Assembly: GCA_903839205.1 (NCBI GenBank)
Contig: CAIMBM010000049.1
Location: 1 to 38,486, forward strand
Origin: an uncultured Holophagaceae bacterium
Lineage (GTDB): Bacteria; Acidobacteriota; Holophagae; Holophagales; Holophagaceae
Length of the DNA: 38,486 nucleotides
Reading direction: 5' to 3'
Shown here: piece by piece, positions 16,574 through 24,811 of the stretch
Position numbering within the stretch: the first letter of the stretch is position 1
Layout: each line of letters begins with the position of its first letter
Translations under genes and position numbers: made by a program
Notes under the pieces: generated by a model
Databases searched by the model: none
Told to the model about the DNA's origin: nothing
The model's input: only the letters and a program-made list of their open reading frames with translations

Positions 16574-16933
16574 TCATGGCCGGGTGGGCGGAGTTGGCGC
16601 CATGCCCGCGGGGCCAGCCCCCAGGATGGTGAGAGCGAAGGGGTCCACCTCGACCTCCACTGGGATTTTTGCCACCAGGCTCTGCCTCAGGGCCTCGAGC
16701 ACTTCCGGACAGTTCCGGCTTTCCTTTGGCAGCCGATAGACGGCCGCATGGACCCGGAAGAACACCCGGAAACGGTCCGGGGTTTCCTTGATCTGGCCCA
16801 CACGATCCGTGAACCGAAGGGTCCGTGGGCTCTGGACGGCGGCCGTCGGCCCAGGGTTCGCGGCCTTGGCCGTCGCCCAGCCGAGCAACCCCACCGCGGC
16901 CAGGAATGCAGAACAGGCGGGACCTCGCTTCAT
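16574..16933 (-). CDS. Small exported hypothetical protein
   Basis: A GAGGAG lies 6 nt before the ATG at 16933. The 119-residue product has a signal peptide ending near TAKA and a soluble mixed alpha/beta-looking body containing a single cysteine (RNCPEVLEAL), with a Pro/Thr-rich tail. It begins 40 nt after the preceding minus-strand gene at 16974-17837 and is probably cotranscribed with it. No family is recognised. Confidence 0.6.
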   Translation of the reverse strand: MKRGPACSAFLAAVGLLGWATAKAANPGPTAAVQSPRTLRFTDRVGQIKETPDRFRVFFRVHAAVYRLPKESRNCPEVLEALRQSLVAKIPVEVEVDPFALTILGAGPAGMAPTPPTRP

Positions 16934-16973
16934 GGCTACTCCTCAGCTTGGGGTACAGCCTGGACGCCTGCCC

Positions 16974-17837
16974 TCAGTCCTTTTCCGTGGCGGAGACCCG
17001 CAGGAGGTCCGGCAGATCCTCGCCCGTGAGCGTGAAATGGGCCAGCAGGCGATCCGGCGTCTTTTCCAGCGTGAAGGGGAGCTTCCGGGACGGCGCAGGT
17101 TCCGCGGAGTTCCTGGCCTCCGGGGGCTGCCTGGCGCCCTGCAGCTCCTTGCGGGCGAAGGTCTCCCCGGCGAGGAGCAGGGAAGGGCCGAAGAAGAAGT
17201 CGTGCACCTTGCGGGTGCGTGGAATGGACAGGGTGACCTCGGCCCGGAACGCCGGATCCCTCACCCACTCCTTGATGGGCCAGAAGTCATACTCCGCGAA
17301 GGTGCGCCAGCGGGACCGGTGGAAGTAGCGCAGGCCCATCTCCTCGCAGCTCAGGGGCTGGGTGTAGGTGACGGCCACCTCGTTGGCGCCCGGTCGCAGG
17401 CTGCCCAGGAAGGCGAGGGTGAACCGCCTGCCGGGGACCTGGCGGGAGCGGTCGAACTGGAGCTGGATGTCGGAGGGGGTCACCCGGACCTCGGCCGGGG
17501 TCCCGTTGATGCTGGCGGTGACGGATGCATCGGAGGCGGCCACGAACTCGAACATGGCGGCGTGTTCCCCTTCGGACCTCAGGCGATAGACGGCTTCCAC
17601 CCTGCCCAGTTTCGTGGGGGGCAGGCCATCTGTCTGGACGCCCAGGACCAAGTCTTCGAAGGTGAAGGTGAGCCGCTCGCCTTCCACCTTGAGGCCCGGC
17701 ACCGGGCGAAGCGCGCCACTGGGCCCCTGATCGCGAAAGAAGGCCGCTCGCATGTTGGCCACCAGGAGGGTGCCGGGCACCAGGAGGATGGTGGCGACCA
17801 GCATCAGGGTTCGCGGGCGGCGGAACAGGATGGACAA
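16974..17837 (-). CDS. Membrane-anchored hypothetical protein
   Basis: Translation appears to start at a TTG at 17837, with GGGAG 5 nt upstream. The 287-residue product has one N-terminal transmembrane segment (residues ~10-27) after a basic start and then an extracytoplasmic body. The body is rich in beta-strand-like stretches (RLTFTFEDLVLGV, EVAVTYTQPLSCEEMGLRYF), suggesting a beta-sandwich. The C-terminal region (LPFTLEKTPDRLLAHFTL) shares a KTPDR-type phrase with the small protein encoded next (KETPDRFRVFFRV), hinting at a functional or evolutionary link. No known family is recognised. It follows the FdrA-type operon on the same strand after a 239-nt gap, so it probably has its own promoter. 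Confidence 0.6.
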   Translation of the reverse strand: MSILFRRPRTLMLVATILLVPGTLLVANMRAAFFRDQGPSGALRPVPGLKVEGERLTFTFEDLVLGVQTDGLPPTKLGRVEAVYRLRSEGEHAAMFEFVAASDASVTASINGTPAEVRVTPSDIQLQFDRSRQVPGRRFTLAFLGSLRPGANEVAVTYTQPLSCEEMGLRYFHRSRWRTFAEYDFWPIKEWVRDPAFRAEVTLSIPRTRKVHDFFFGPSLLLAGETFARKELQGARQPPEARNSAEPAPSRKLPFTLEKTPDRLLAHFTLTGEDLPDLLRVSATEKD

Positions 17838-18076
17838 GGGGGCTCCCGGGATATGGCACCGTCTTTGCGGAAGTTGAGTGTGCGAGGGGGCGAAGTGAAG
17901 GGAAGGCCGAGCCTTTCAATTCTCGAGGTGGAATGCCTGTACACGTGCGGTGTTTTTCATTCTCGTCCAGAAGCTGGCGATTCCAGTCTCGATCAACCCG
18001 GCAGGGGGGTCGAGCCCACGGAGGATTCCAAGGAACTGTGGAACCGGACTGGCTGGGGACAGCGTGGAAACAGGCC

Positions 18077-18928
18077 CTAGGAGGGAAAGGCAGCAGCGAG
18101 CCTGTCCGGCGGGAGTTCCAGCCCCGCGAGAAATCCCGTAGCCATGTCAGCCCCGGAAGTGTGGCCCAGGGTGCACAGCGCCTCCAGGGCCAGCACGGAA
18201 TGGGGGGCCCGATCCTCGGCCAGGGCCTGGGCCAGGTCAACCAGGGGTTCAGGCCAATGGCCAAGGACCGCCCAGTGGATGAGGGAGGCACTGATGTCCC
18301 CAGTGGCCCCCAGGCCGCCTTCCAGGTCCGCGCCCAGAGCCTGGCCCCGGCACCGCAGGGCCGCCAGGAAGCCGCAGAGGAAATCATCCCCGGCAGGCGT
18401 CAACCCCGCCCCCAGGCCCACCAGTCCATGCACATTCGACCCTCGCTCGAGGAAGGCCACCACGGCCATCCGGAGACGCACGCCCATGGAACTGAGGGGC
18501 GGGTCCCCGGCCGCCGGGGCCCCCCACCTCAGGTCATGGCCGTGGGCGATCTGAATCTCCCGGAGCAGGGTGGCACAGGGGCCCAGGTTGACCGGGAGGG
18601 CGCCCAGGTGGGGCAGGACGCGCAGGGGCCTGCGGCACGCGGTGGCCAGGTCCACGGTGATCCCCCCCAGCGTCATCCGTTCCCCTTCCATCTGGGCAGG
18701 GCTGCCCGGCGCCAGGAGACCCAGGGGGCGGTCCAGGGAGACCGCGTGGGGGAGGACCTGGCCCTCGGGCCCGCAAAGGGCCACCAGCAGCAGGGGGCCC
18801 CCCCGGCGCCGGAGGTTCACGGTTCCGGGGAAGGCGCTGTGCACACTGAACTCGGCGCCCGGCCGGGCGAGTTCCATCCACGCCCCCGGGCCCAGGGAAA
18901 GGGCCCGGCGCCCGGCGGTCTCCCTCAA
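18077..18928 (-). CDS. allH: DUF2877 protein, AllH/YlbF-like
   Basis: Translation starts at a TTG at 18928 that overlaps the stop of the preceding small gene (TTGA), so coupling rather than a strong ribosome binding site sets the start. The 283-residue protein carries the DUF2877 signature GLGAGLTPAGDDFLCG in its central part and a GHTSGADMATGFLAGL segment near the end. In E. coli the homologue YlbF (AllH) works with FdrA (AllF) and YlbE (AllG) as an oxamate carbamoyltransferase, which splits oxalurate with phosphate to oxamate and carbamoyl phosphate. Here it is the last gene of a nine-gene operon. Family assignment is firm; the reaction is transferred from E. coli. Confidence 0.85.
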   Translation of the reverse strand: MRETAGRRALSLGPGAWMELARPGAEFSVHSAFPGTVNLRRRGGPLLLVALCGPEGQVLPHAVSLDRPLGLLAPGSPAQMEGERMTLGGITVDLATACRRPLRVLPHLGALPVNLGPCATLLREIQIAHGHDLRWGAPAAGDPPLSSMGVRLRMAVVAFLERGSNVHGLVGLGAGLTPAGDDFLCGFLAALRCRGQALGADLEGGLGATGDISASLIHWAVLGHWPEPLVDLAQALAEDRAPHSVLALEALCTLGHTSGADMATGFLAGLELPPDRLAAAFPS

Positions 18929-19098
18929 AGGAGTTCATCCAGGAGGGCCGCCAGTCGGGGATCCCCCCCTGCGGGCGGAGCCCAGTCCACCTGTACCACC
19001 TCGAAGCCCGCCTGTCGCAAGGTGTCGCCAAAGGCCCGCACGCCGATGTTGACGAAGACGGGCCTGCCCTGCAGCAGTTCCCCCAGCACAGCCTTCAT
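18925..19098 (-). CDS. 57-residue FdrA-associated small protein
   Basis: The ATG at 19098 overlaps the fdrA stop (ATGA) and its own stop overlaps the allH start (TTGA), so it is translationally coupled on both sides. The product contains VFVNIGVRAFGDTLRQAGF and VVQVDWAPPAGGDPRL. As I recall, a segment of this kind (INVGL...VVHVDWRPPAGGD) forms the extreme C-terminus of many single-chain FdrA proteins. Here it is a separate reading frame, and 482 plus 57 residues approaches the ~555 residues of E. coli FdrA. It is probably an accessory subunit of the FdrA complex. The start and coding nature are well supported by overlaps and conservation of the motif. Confidence 0.75.
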   Translation of the reverse strand: MKAVLGELLQGRPVFVNIGVRAFGDTLRQAGFEVVQVDWAPPAGGDPRLAALLDELL

Positions 19099-20543
19099 GG
19101 GCCCTCCTGCAGGGTCAGCGCCACATCGCGGCAGAAGCGCGCGGCCTGGGCCGCGGTGGGGAAGACGCGCACTCCGGCTTCCTTCAGGGCGCGCACCTGG
19201 CTCTCCAGCCCCTGGGTATCCCCTTCGGTGCCGCACACCGAGGCCGCGACACACAATCCTCCTGGAAGGAGATCCAGTACCTCCCCCACGGGATCCGGCG
19301 AGGACAGCGTCCCCAGGATGAAATCCAGGAGCAGTACTCCCACGGAGGGATCCCTCAACTCCTTTTCCAGGCGGCGTCTCCGCTGGGTGCCGTCGATCAT
19401 GGGATGGGGCCGCCCCTCGACGAAGTATTCCGCGCCCATATCCAGGAAGGTGTTTCCGAGGCTCCGGTCGGGATCCTCCAGGGTCTCCATTCCATGCAAA
19501 GGCGCGTTGGAATGAACGGTCAGGCCCGCCTGGCGGAAGATGGCCTGGGCCTGGTAGCACAGGGTCCCACCCGCGAAGAGCCCACGCACATGCCGCTGCT
19601 CCGGACGCAGGCCGAGGAAGGGAGGATCGGTACGGGGCAGCAGGAAGGCCGGCGCCTCGACCCCCACTTCCCGGAGGGCGCGGATCACAGCGTCATCGAG
19701 GGTGTCCTCCCCTCCGAGCAGGCACTGCACCACGGGCTTGGCACAACGCCCCAGGCGCTCCGCAAGCTTCCGCGTGGCAGCCGCACCCGGCGGCTTGGAG
19801 AGCACGGCGATGACCCTGGTGGCTGGATCCGCCTCCAGGGCGTCGATGCCGGCCAGGGTGGAGAGGCCGGCCACCGCGTCGGAAAGATCCCGGCCGCCGG
19901 TGCCGATGCCGTTGGAGATCCCGGAGCCCGCCAGGTGCACGAGACAGGCGAACTCCTGCATGCCGGTGCCCGTGGAGCCCACCAGGCCGATGGGGCCCCG
20001 GCGGATCGCATTGGTGAAGCCCAGACCCGCTCCCGCAAGGTAGGCGGTCCCGCAATCGGGGCCCATAACGATGAGGCCCCGGTCCCGGGCTTCCAGCTTG
20101 AGGGAAACTTCATCCTCGAGAGAGACATTGCTGGAGAAGAGAAACACGTGGAGTCCAGCACGCAGGGCGGCCCGGGCCTCGCGGGCCGCGTGAGCCCCGG
20201 GGACGGAGATCACCGCGAGGTCGGCAGCCCGCGTTCGCAGGGCCTCCTCAAGGGAGCGGGGATCGGGCGCGGCCCCTGGAACCCCGGGGGCCAGCCACGC
20301 CTCCAGATCCGTCGCCACGGCATCCACCGCGGCGGCCTCACCGGCCAGGGCCACCACCAGGTCGTTGGGACCCGCGTCCAGCACCTCGAATCCCAGGCCC
20401 GCCAGCACCGCCCTGTTGGCGTCTGTGCCCAGGAGCGCGGACGCGTCCTCTATGCCGGGACGCTCTGACATGCGCCGTGCCACCTGCATGAGGAACACTG
20501 AATCCAGGTAGCGGTTCCGACGGACCACGGTCTTCCGGATCAA
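19095..20543 (-). CDS. fdrA: FdrA (AllF) acyl-CoA-synthetase-like subunit
   Basis: The start is a TTG at 20543 directly abutting the stop of the DUF1116 gene (TGA-TTG). The 482-residue protein begins MIRKTVVRRNRYLDSVFLM, typical of FdrA. It has a succinyl-CoA-synthetase-like fold: VMGPDCGTAYLAGAGLGF, then GPIGLVGSTGTGMQEF (nucleotide/CoA-binding-type glycine loop), ISNGIGTGGRDLSDAV and VVQCLLGG. E. coli FdrA (AllF) is part of the AllFGH oxamate carbamoyltransferase of anaerobic allantoin use. This copy is shorter than E. coli FdrA at its C-terminus; the missing tail appears as the next small gene. It lies between allG and that gene in a tightly packed operon. Confidence 0.92.
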   Translation of the reverse strand: MIRKTVVRRNRYLDSVFLMQVARRMSERPGIEDASALLGTDANRAVLAGLGFEVLDAGPNDLVVALAGEAAAVDAVATDLEAWLAPGVPGAAPDPRSLEEALRTRAADLAVISVPGAHAAREARAALRAGLHVFLFSSNVSLEDEVSLKLEARDRGLIVMGPDCGTAYLAGAGLGFTNAIRRGPIGLVGSTGTGMQEFACLVHLAGSGISNGIGTGGRDLSDAVAGLSTLAGIDALEADPATRVIAVLSKPPGAAATRKLAERLGRCAKPVVQCLLGGEDTLDDAVIRALREVGVEAPAFLLPRTDPPFLGLRPEQRHVRGLFAGGTLCYQAQAIFRQAGLTVHSNAPLHGMETLEDPDRSLGNTFLDMGAEYFVEGRPHPMIDGTQRRRRLEKELRDPSVGVLLLDFILGTLSSPDPVGEVLDLLPGGLCVAASVCGTEGDTQGLESQVRALKEAGVRVFPTAAQAARFCRDVALTLQEGP

Positions 20544-21800
20544 TCAGGCCTCCCGTGCAGCGGAATACACCTCGGAGAACCGGGTGAGGGCCCTGGTGAA
20601 GCATTCCAGGGGTGGCCGCACGAGGCCGCCGCCGATGATGCCATGGCCCATCTCCCGGTGGGCGATGGCGGTGTCGATGACGGGCACCAGGCTGGCCTGC
20701 ACCACCTTGCGGATATCGATTCCCATGGCCGTGCCCTCGAAATCCAGGGCGGGAATGAGGTAGTTGGGACTCAGCCCCACAGCGATGGCCCGCATGTCTC
20801 GGCTGTAGGCCAGGGCCTGGGCGGCGGTGCCGCCGGTGAAGGCCAGGATGCCCGGTGCGCCGCCTAGCGCGAAGCCGCCCAGTCCGGCGGTTTCGGTGAT
20901 GGCGGAATCGCCCATGTCGAGGCCGGCGTCCTCCTCCTTCCACCCGGGAAGGAGCAGACCATGGACGCGGGGGGACGGAGCGGTGAACCATTCCCCGTCC
21001 AGGCCGCTCACCTGGATGCCGAAATCCGTGCCGTTGCGGGCCATGGCAGTCACGACGGTACTCGACTCGATGCCGCGCACCGGGTCCATGGTGGCCTTGG
21101 ATGCCGCCATGGAGAGTCCCAGGAACAGGAATGGGTGATTGCCCGCGTAGTGCAGCGTGGATTGGACCTGCTCAGCGGGCAGCCCGCTGGCAGCCAGCGC
21201 CGGGGCCACGACATTTGCGAAGAGGCTGGAACTGGCGACGACGCGATTGTGCATCTCGTCGCCCATCTGCAGGGCCCGGGCGATCAGGGGTTTCAGGGGA
21301 ATGCCGCCCAGGGAGCGCACGGCCTGCCCCAGGGCGGGCCCCCAGGTGTCCCGCCAGGAGAACAGAGCGGCCAGCGCCGCCTCGGAATGGTCCCCGAACT
21401 GTTGAAAGCTCTCCACCTGTCGGCAGTAGGCGCGGTTGCCGAAGGACTTGTTCTCCACCACCCAGACCCACATGTTGGAGGTGATGGTGCCCGCCATGGG
21501 GCCCACGGTGGCATGGTGGTGATTGGGCTCCAGTTCGATCTCGGCGCGGGCCAGCATCCCTTCGGCCTCGGCGGCATCCCTGGCCCAGCCTTCGAAGAGG
21601 CACATCCCGATGGCCGCGCCCCGCTGGGCGCCGCACATGCGCTCCCAGGTGACCGGAGGGCCGGAATGCAGGATCAGGCGGTCACGCATGCCGGGGATCA
21701 CCTGGGAGGCGGGGGCCACGTCCACGAGCACGGGGTCGGCGGCCGCCATGCGGCGGAAGGCCTCCTCATTGGCGGCGTTGATGCGTTCCTTGAGGGTCAT
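20544..21800 (-). CDS. allG: DUF1116 protein, AllG/YlbE-like
   Basis: The 418-residue product starts at an ATG at 21800, only 3 nt after the stop of the binding-protein gene. It matches the DUF1116/YlbE family throughout. The N-terminus has LVDVAPASQVIPGMRDRLIL and HSGPPVTWERMCGAQRGA, the centre has the histidine-rich EPNHHHATVGPMAGTI, and the C-terminal part has ALDFEGTAMGIDIRKVV and MGHGIIGGGLVRPP. In E. coli YlbE (AllG) is one subunit of the AllFGH oxamate carbamoyltransferase. It is cotranscribed here with fdrA and allH and with an ABC importer. Full length, no missing conserved blocks seen. Confidence 0.9.
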   Translation of the reverse strand: MTLKERINAANEEAFRRMAAADPVLVDVAPASQVIPGMRDRLILHSGPPVTWERMCGAQRGAAIGMCLFEGWARDAAEAEGMLARAEIELEPNHHHATVGPMAGTITSNMWVWVVENKSFGNRAYCRQVESFQQFGDHSEAALAALFSWRDTWGPALGQAVRSLGGIPLKPLIARALQMGDEMHNRVVASSSLFANVVAPALAASGLPAEQVQSTLHYAGNHPFLFLGLSMAASKATMDPVRGIESSTVVTAMARNGTDFGIQVSGLDGEWFTAPSPRVHGLLLPGWKEEDAGLDMGDSAITETAGLGGFALGGAPGILAFTGGTAAQALAYSRDMRAIAVGLSPNYLIPALDFEGTAMGIDIRKVVQASLVPVIDTAIAHREMGHGIIGGGLVRPPLECFTRALTRFSEVYSAAREA

Positions 21801-21803
21801 GGG

Positions 21804-22865
21804 TCACCGGACCTTTCCGATGATGCCTTCAGCGTACCAGTCGAAGCTGCCCATCTGATCGCTGCCGATGCTGGCCCCGGGGGGCAGCACCAGGTTGCCG
21901 CGGTTGTCCTTGATGGGGCCGGTGAAGGGATTGAAGCCTTTGATGATCTTCTGGGCCGCCTCGTTCACCTGCCTCTGCACATCCGCAGACACCGAGGGCC
22001 CAAAGGGGGCGATGGCCACCATGCCCCCCAGGCCCTGGTACACGGCCTCTCCGCGGAACTTGCCGGCCATCACATCCCTGGCGACCTTGGTGAAGAAGGG
22101 GGCCCAGGTGAAGCCCAAGCCCGTGATCCACCCCTTGGGTGCCAGGGCCCGGGCCTCCGTGGACTGGAACCCGATGGACATCCCCCCGCGGGCCTCCACG
22201 GTCTGGATGATGGTGGCGGGGGAATCCACGTGCATGCCCACGACATCGCAGCCCTGATCCATGAGGGCATTGGCCGCGCCGGCCTCCTTCGCCTTGTCAG
22301 CCCAACCGCCGGTGACCACCACCACGGTCTGCACCTTCTTGTTCACCGAGCGGGCCCCCATCTGGAAGGCGTTCACATTCCCCAGGGCGTAGCCGATGGG
22401 CATTCCCACCACGAAGCCCAGCTTATTCGTTTTCGTCATGCGGCCTGCCGCGACGCCCATGGGGTACCAGGCAATCTGCGTGGAGCCGAAGAACACCCCA
22501 AAGTTCCTGGAGGCGTCGCCGTCTCCGGCGTACTCGAAGGCCACATCCTTGTGGCGCTTGGCCACCTTCCGGGCGGAAGCGGCGTACCCGAAGCTGGTGG
22601 GGAAGATGAGCCTGGCACCCTGCTGGATCATGCCCTCCATGATTCCCTCGGCGGTGGCACTCTCAGGCACGTTCTCCGCCTCCAGGACCTTGACGCCGGG
22701 CAGGTCCCTGGCCACCTGGGCCAGGGCGTCGTGGAAGGAGCGGTTGTAGCCGTAGTCGTTGACGCTGCCCACATACACCGCGCCGATCACGAGCCTGGGC
22801 GGATCGGCCTGGGCTGTGAAGCAGGCCAGGGCCAGGATCAGGGTGATGAAACCGGATTTCTTCAT
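21804..22865 (-). CDS. BMP-family ABC transporter substrate-binding protein
   Basis: GGAGG lies 5 nt before the ATG at 22865. The 353-residue product has a signal peptide (MKKSGFITLILALACFTAQA), possibly lipidated though the lipobox is imperfect. It has the BMP/PnrA fold hallmarks: VGSVNDYGYNRSFHDAL near the N-terminus, the AEGIMEGMIQQGARLIFPTS segment, NFGVFFGS, and GMPIGYALGNVNAFQMGA. The C-terminal part includes SPATIIQTVEARGGMSIGFQ. BMP proteins commonly bind purine nucleosides, although some members take other ligands. Here it is encoded with its ATPase and two permeases and directly before allG, so the ligand may be a nucleoside- or ureide-like nitrogen compound; this is inference. Confidence 0.92.
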   Translation of the reverse strand: MKKSGFITLILALACFTAQADPPRLVIGAVYVGSVNDYGYNRSFHDALAQVARDLPGVKVLEAENVPESATAEGIMEGMIQQGARLIFPTSFGYAASARKVAKRHKDVAFEYAGDGDASRNFGVFFGSTQIAWYPMGVAAGRMTKTNKLGFVVGMPIGYALGNVNAFQMGARSVNKKVQTVVVVTGGWADKAKEAGAANALMDQGCDVVGMHVDSPATIIQTVEARGGMSIGFQSTEARALAPKGWITGLGFTWAPFFTKVARDVMAGKFRGEAVYQGLGGMVAIAPFGPSVSADVQRQVNEAAQKIIKGFNPFTGPIKDNRGNLVLPPGASIGSDQMGSFDWYAEGIIGKVR

Positions 22866-22883
22866 GGGTTCCTCCAGAAAAGG

Positions 22884-23804
22884 TCACTCCGAACCGAAGA
22901 AGGTCCTGCCCAATCCCGCGGGCGCCGCGAGGCGGCGGGACCCGCCCCAGGCCAATAGGACAAGCAGGGTGAGGACGTAGGGCATCATGTCCAAAATGAA
23001 CGGGGAGATCAGCGAACCCCGGGCCTGGAGCTGCAGCTGCAGGGCCTCCGCGCCGCCGAACAGGAGCGCGCCGGCCACCGCCCGCAGGGGGTTCCACTTG
23101 GAGAAGATCACCAGGGCAATGGCAATGAAGCCACGTCCCGCGGTCATGTACTCGGCCCATGTGAGGGTCAGGGACAGGGAGAGGTGCGCCCCGGCCAGCC
23201 CCGCCAGCACGCCCCCAAAGCCCAGGGCCTGGAACTGCAGCACGGCGGGATTCCGCCCTGAGGCGTAGGCGGCGCCTGGGCTTTCGCCCACCGCCCGCAC
23301 CCCCAGTCCCCATCGCGTCTTGAACAGCACCCACCACACCAGGAGGGCCACCGGCAAGGCCAGCCAGGTGAGCAGGTCGTAGTTGAAGAGCGTCGAGGCG
23401 CTCACCCAGGGCAGCGCCGCCAGCCATGCGGGTCGCCATTTGGGCAGCCCGACGATGACCGCCCCCACGTGGGGGGCGCCCACCAGGGCGCTCAGGCCGA
23501 ACCCGAAGAACATCATGGCCAGGCCGCTGGCCAGCTGATTGGCCTTGCGGAGGACCACCAGCCAGCCGAAGAGGGCATTCGCGAGCCCGCCCGTGAGGGC
23601 CGCCGCGGCCAGTCCGATCCAGGGGTTCCCCGTGACGGCGGTGACGGTGAAGCCCACGGAGGCGCCCATGAGCAGGACGCCTTCCAGGCCCAGATTGACG
23701 ATGCCCGAACGCTCCACCAGAGTCTCGCCCAGGGTCGCGTAGAGGAGGGAGGTGCCCGAGAGCACCGCACCGGCGAGAACGCCAAGAGCCAGCGGGGTCA
23801 TCAT
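22884..23804 (-). CDS. BMP-type ABC transporter permease 2
   Basis: The ATG at 23804 overlaps the stop of the first permease (ATGATGA). The 306-residue product is very hydrophobic with about eight transmembrane segments. It carries the BPD_transp_2 family blocks typical of BMP/nucleoside and branched-chain importers: VERSGIVNLGLEGVLLMGA near the N-terminus, KTRWGLGVRAVGESPGAA in the cytoplasmic loop that contacts the ATPase, and YMTAGRGFIAIALVIFSKW. It should form a heterodimer with the permease encoded upstream. Confidence 0.92.
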   Translation of the reverse strand: MMTPLALGVLAGAVLSGTSLLYATLGETLVERSGIVNLGLEGVLLMGASVGFTVTAVTGNPWIGLAAAALTGGLANALFGWLVVLRKANQLASGLAMMFFGFGLSALVGAPHVGAVIVGLPKWRPAWLAALPWVSASTLFNYDLLTWLALPVALLVWWVLFKTRWGLGVRAVGESPGAAYASGRNPAVLQFQALGFGGVLAGLAGAHLSLSLTLTWAEYMTAGRGFIAIALVIFSKWNPLRAVAGALLFGGAEALQLQLQARGSLISPFILDMMPYVLTLLVLLAWGGSRRLAAPAGLGRTFFGSE

Positions 23805-24811
23805 CGGGACGCTCCTGGCCGGCGTGCCAGCACGATGAAGAGGATCATGGCCAGCAGGATGTTCACCACCGAGAACGGCAGTCCCTGGGTGATCTGCAGG
23901 GTATCCCCGGCGGCCGTGATGATGGCGAAGAGGAAGGCCATGAAGAGGATTCCCAGGGGCCTGCCCCCCGCAAGCCAGGCGATGAGGAACCCGGTGAAAC
24001 CAAAGCCCGGGGACAGCCCCTGCCGCAGCCGCCCGTGAACGCCCATGGCCTCGCCCATGCCGGCCAGGCCTGCCATGCCCCCGCCCAGGGCCAGCGCCGC
24101 CACGAGGAACACGGCCACCGGGATCCCCAGACGCTGGGCGGCTTCGGCGTTGCCGCCGATGGCCCGCATCTGGAGCCCCCAGCGAGTCTTGTCCACCAGG
24201 AGCCAATAGGCCAGGAGGGCCACCAGGGCGAGGATGAGGCCCCCATGCACCCGGGTTTCAAAGAAGGTCGGCAGCAGGGCCGCGTCCGGGTAGGCCGGTG
24301 ACTCGGGGTAGGCCGAACTGCCCAGCGCCTTCCAGGGCCCGAAGATGGAGTAGCTCACGATAAGGGGGGCCACGTAGTTGAGCAGCAGGGTGGCGATGGT
24401 TTCGTTCACCAGCTTCGCGGCCCGCAGGATCCCCGGGATGGCCGCCCACAGGGCCCCTCCCAGGAAGCCCATGGCCGCCACCAGGGGCAGCATCGCCCAC
24501 CGGGGCAGGGGCGGAAACCAGAGCGCCCCCGCGGTGGCCATCCAGGCCCCCATGTAAAGCTGGCCTTCGCCCCCCACGTTGATGAGGCCCAGACGGCTCG
24601 GCAGGGCGACCGCCACCGCCGTGAGGATCAGGGGCGTCATTCGCACCAGGAGTTCCGAGAACCCGTACACGCTGGCCATGGATCGGAACGAGTCGGCGGC
24701 GGCCTGGAGGGGATTCTTGCCGGCCACCAGCAGGATCGCCGAGAAAAGGGCCAGGGCGGCGCCAGCCACCAGGGTGTGGCGAAGGATCGGGCGAAGGGCA
24801 GTCTCAGACAC
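23801..24811 (-). CDS. BMP-type ABC transporter permease 1
   Basis: Translation starts at a GTG at 24811, overlapping the ATPase gene by 8 nt. The 336-residue product has about nine to ten hydrophobic segments and the BPD_transp_2 signature blocks. These are LPSRLGLINVGGEGQLYMGA, KLVNETIATLLLNYVAP, KTRWGLQMRAIGGNAEAAQR (ATPase-contact loop) and SPGFGFTGFLIAWLAG. It is the longer of the two permeases, as is usual in nucleoside-type BMP systems. It works with the second permease, ATPase and binding protein of this operon. Confidence 0.92.
   Translation of the reverse strand: MSETALRPILRHTLVAGAALALFSAILLVAGKNPLQAAADSFRSMASVYGFSELLVRMTPLILTAVAVALPSRLGLINVGGEGQLYMGAWMATAGALWFPPLPRWAMLPLVAAMGFLGGALWAAIPGILRAAKLVNETIATLLLNYVAPLIVSYSIFGPWKALGSSAYPESPAYPDAALLPTFFETRVHGGLILALVALLAYWLLVDKTRWGLQMRAIGGNAEAAQRLGIPVAVFLVAALALGGGMAGLAGMGEAMGVHGRLRQGLSPGFGFTGFLIAWLAGGRPLGILFMAFLFAIITAAGDTLQITQGLPFSVVNILLAMILFIVLARRPGASR

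Noticed and set aside
16788..19321. Long plus-strand open frames (430 and 462 codons) opposite the end of the FdrA operon
   Set aside because: They are antisense to allH, fdrA and the anchored protein. Composition is Gly/Pro/Arg/Gln-biased and no motif is recognisable.
20961..22958. A 665-codon open frame on the plus strand across allG and the binding-protein gene
   Set aside because: It is antisense to two well-supported genes and its translation is low-complexity Gly/His/Ala-rich, as expected for the reverse of high-GC codons.
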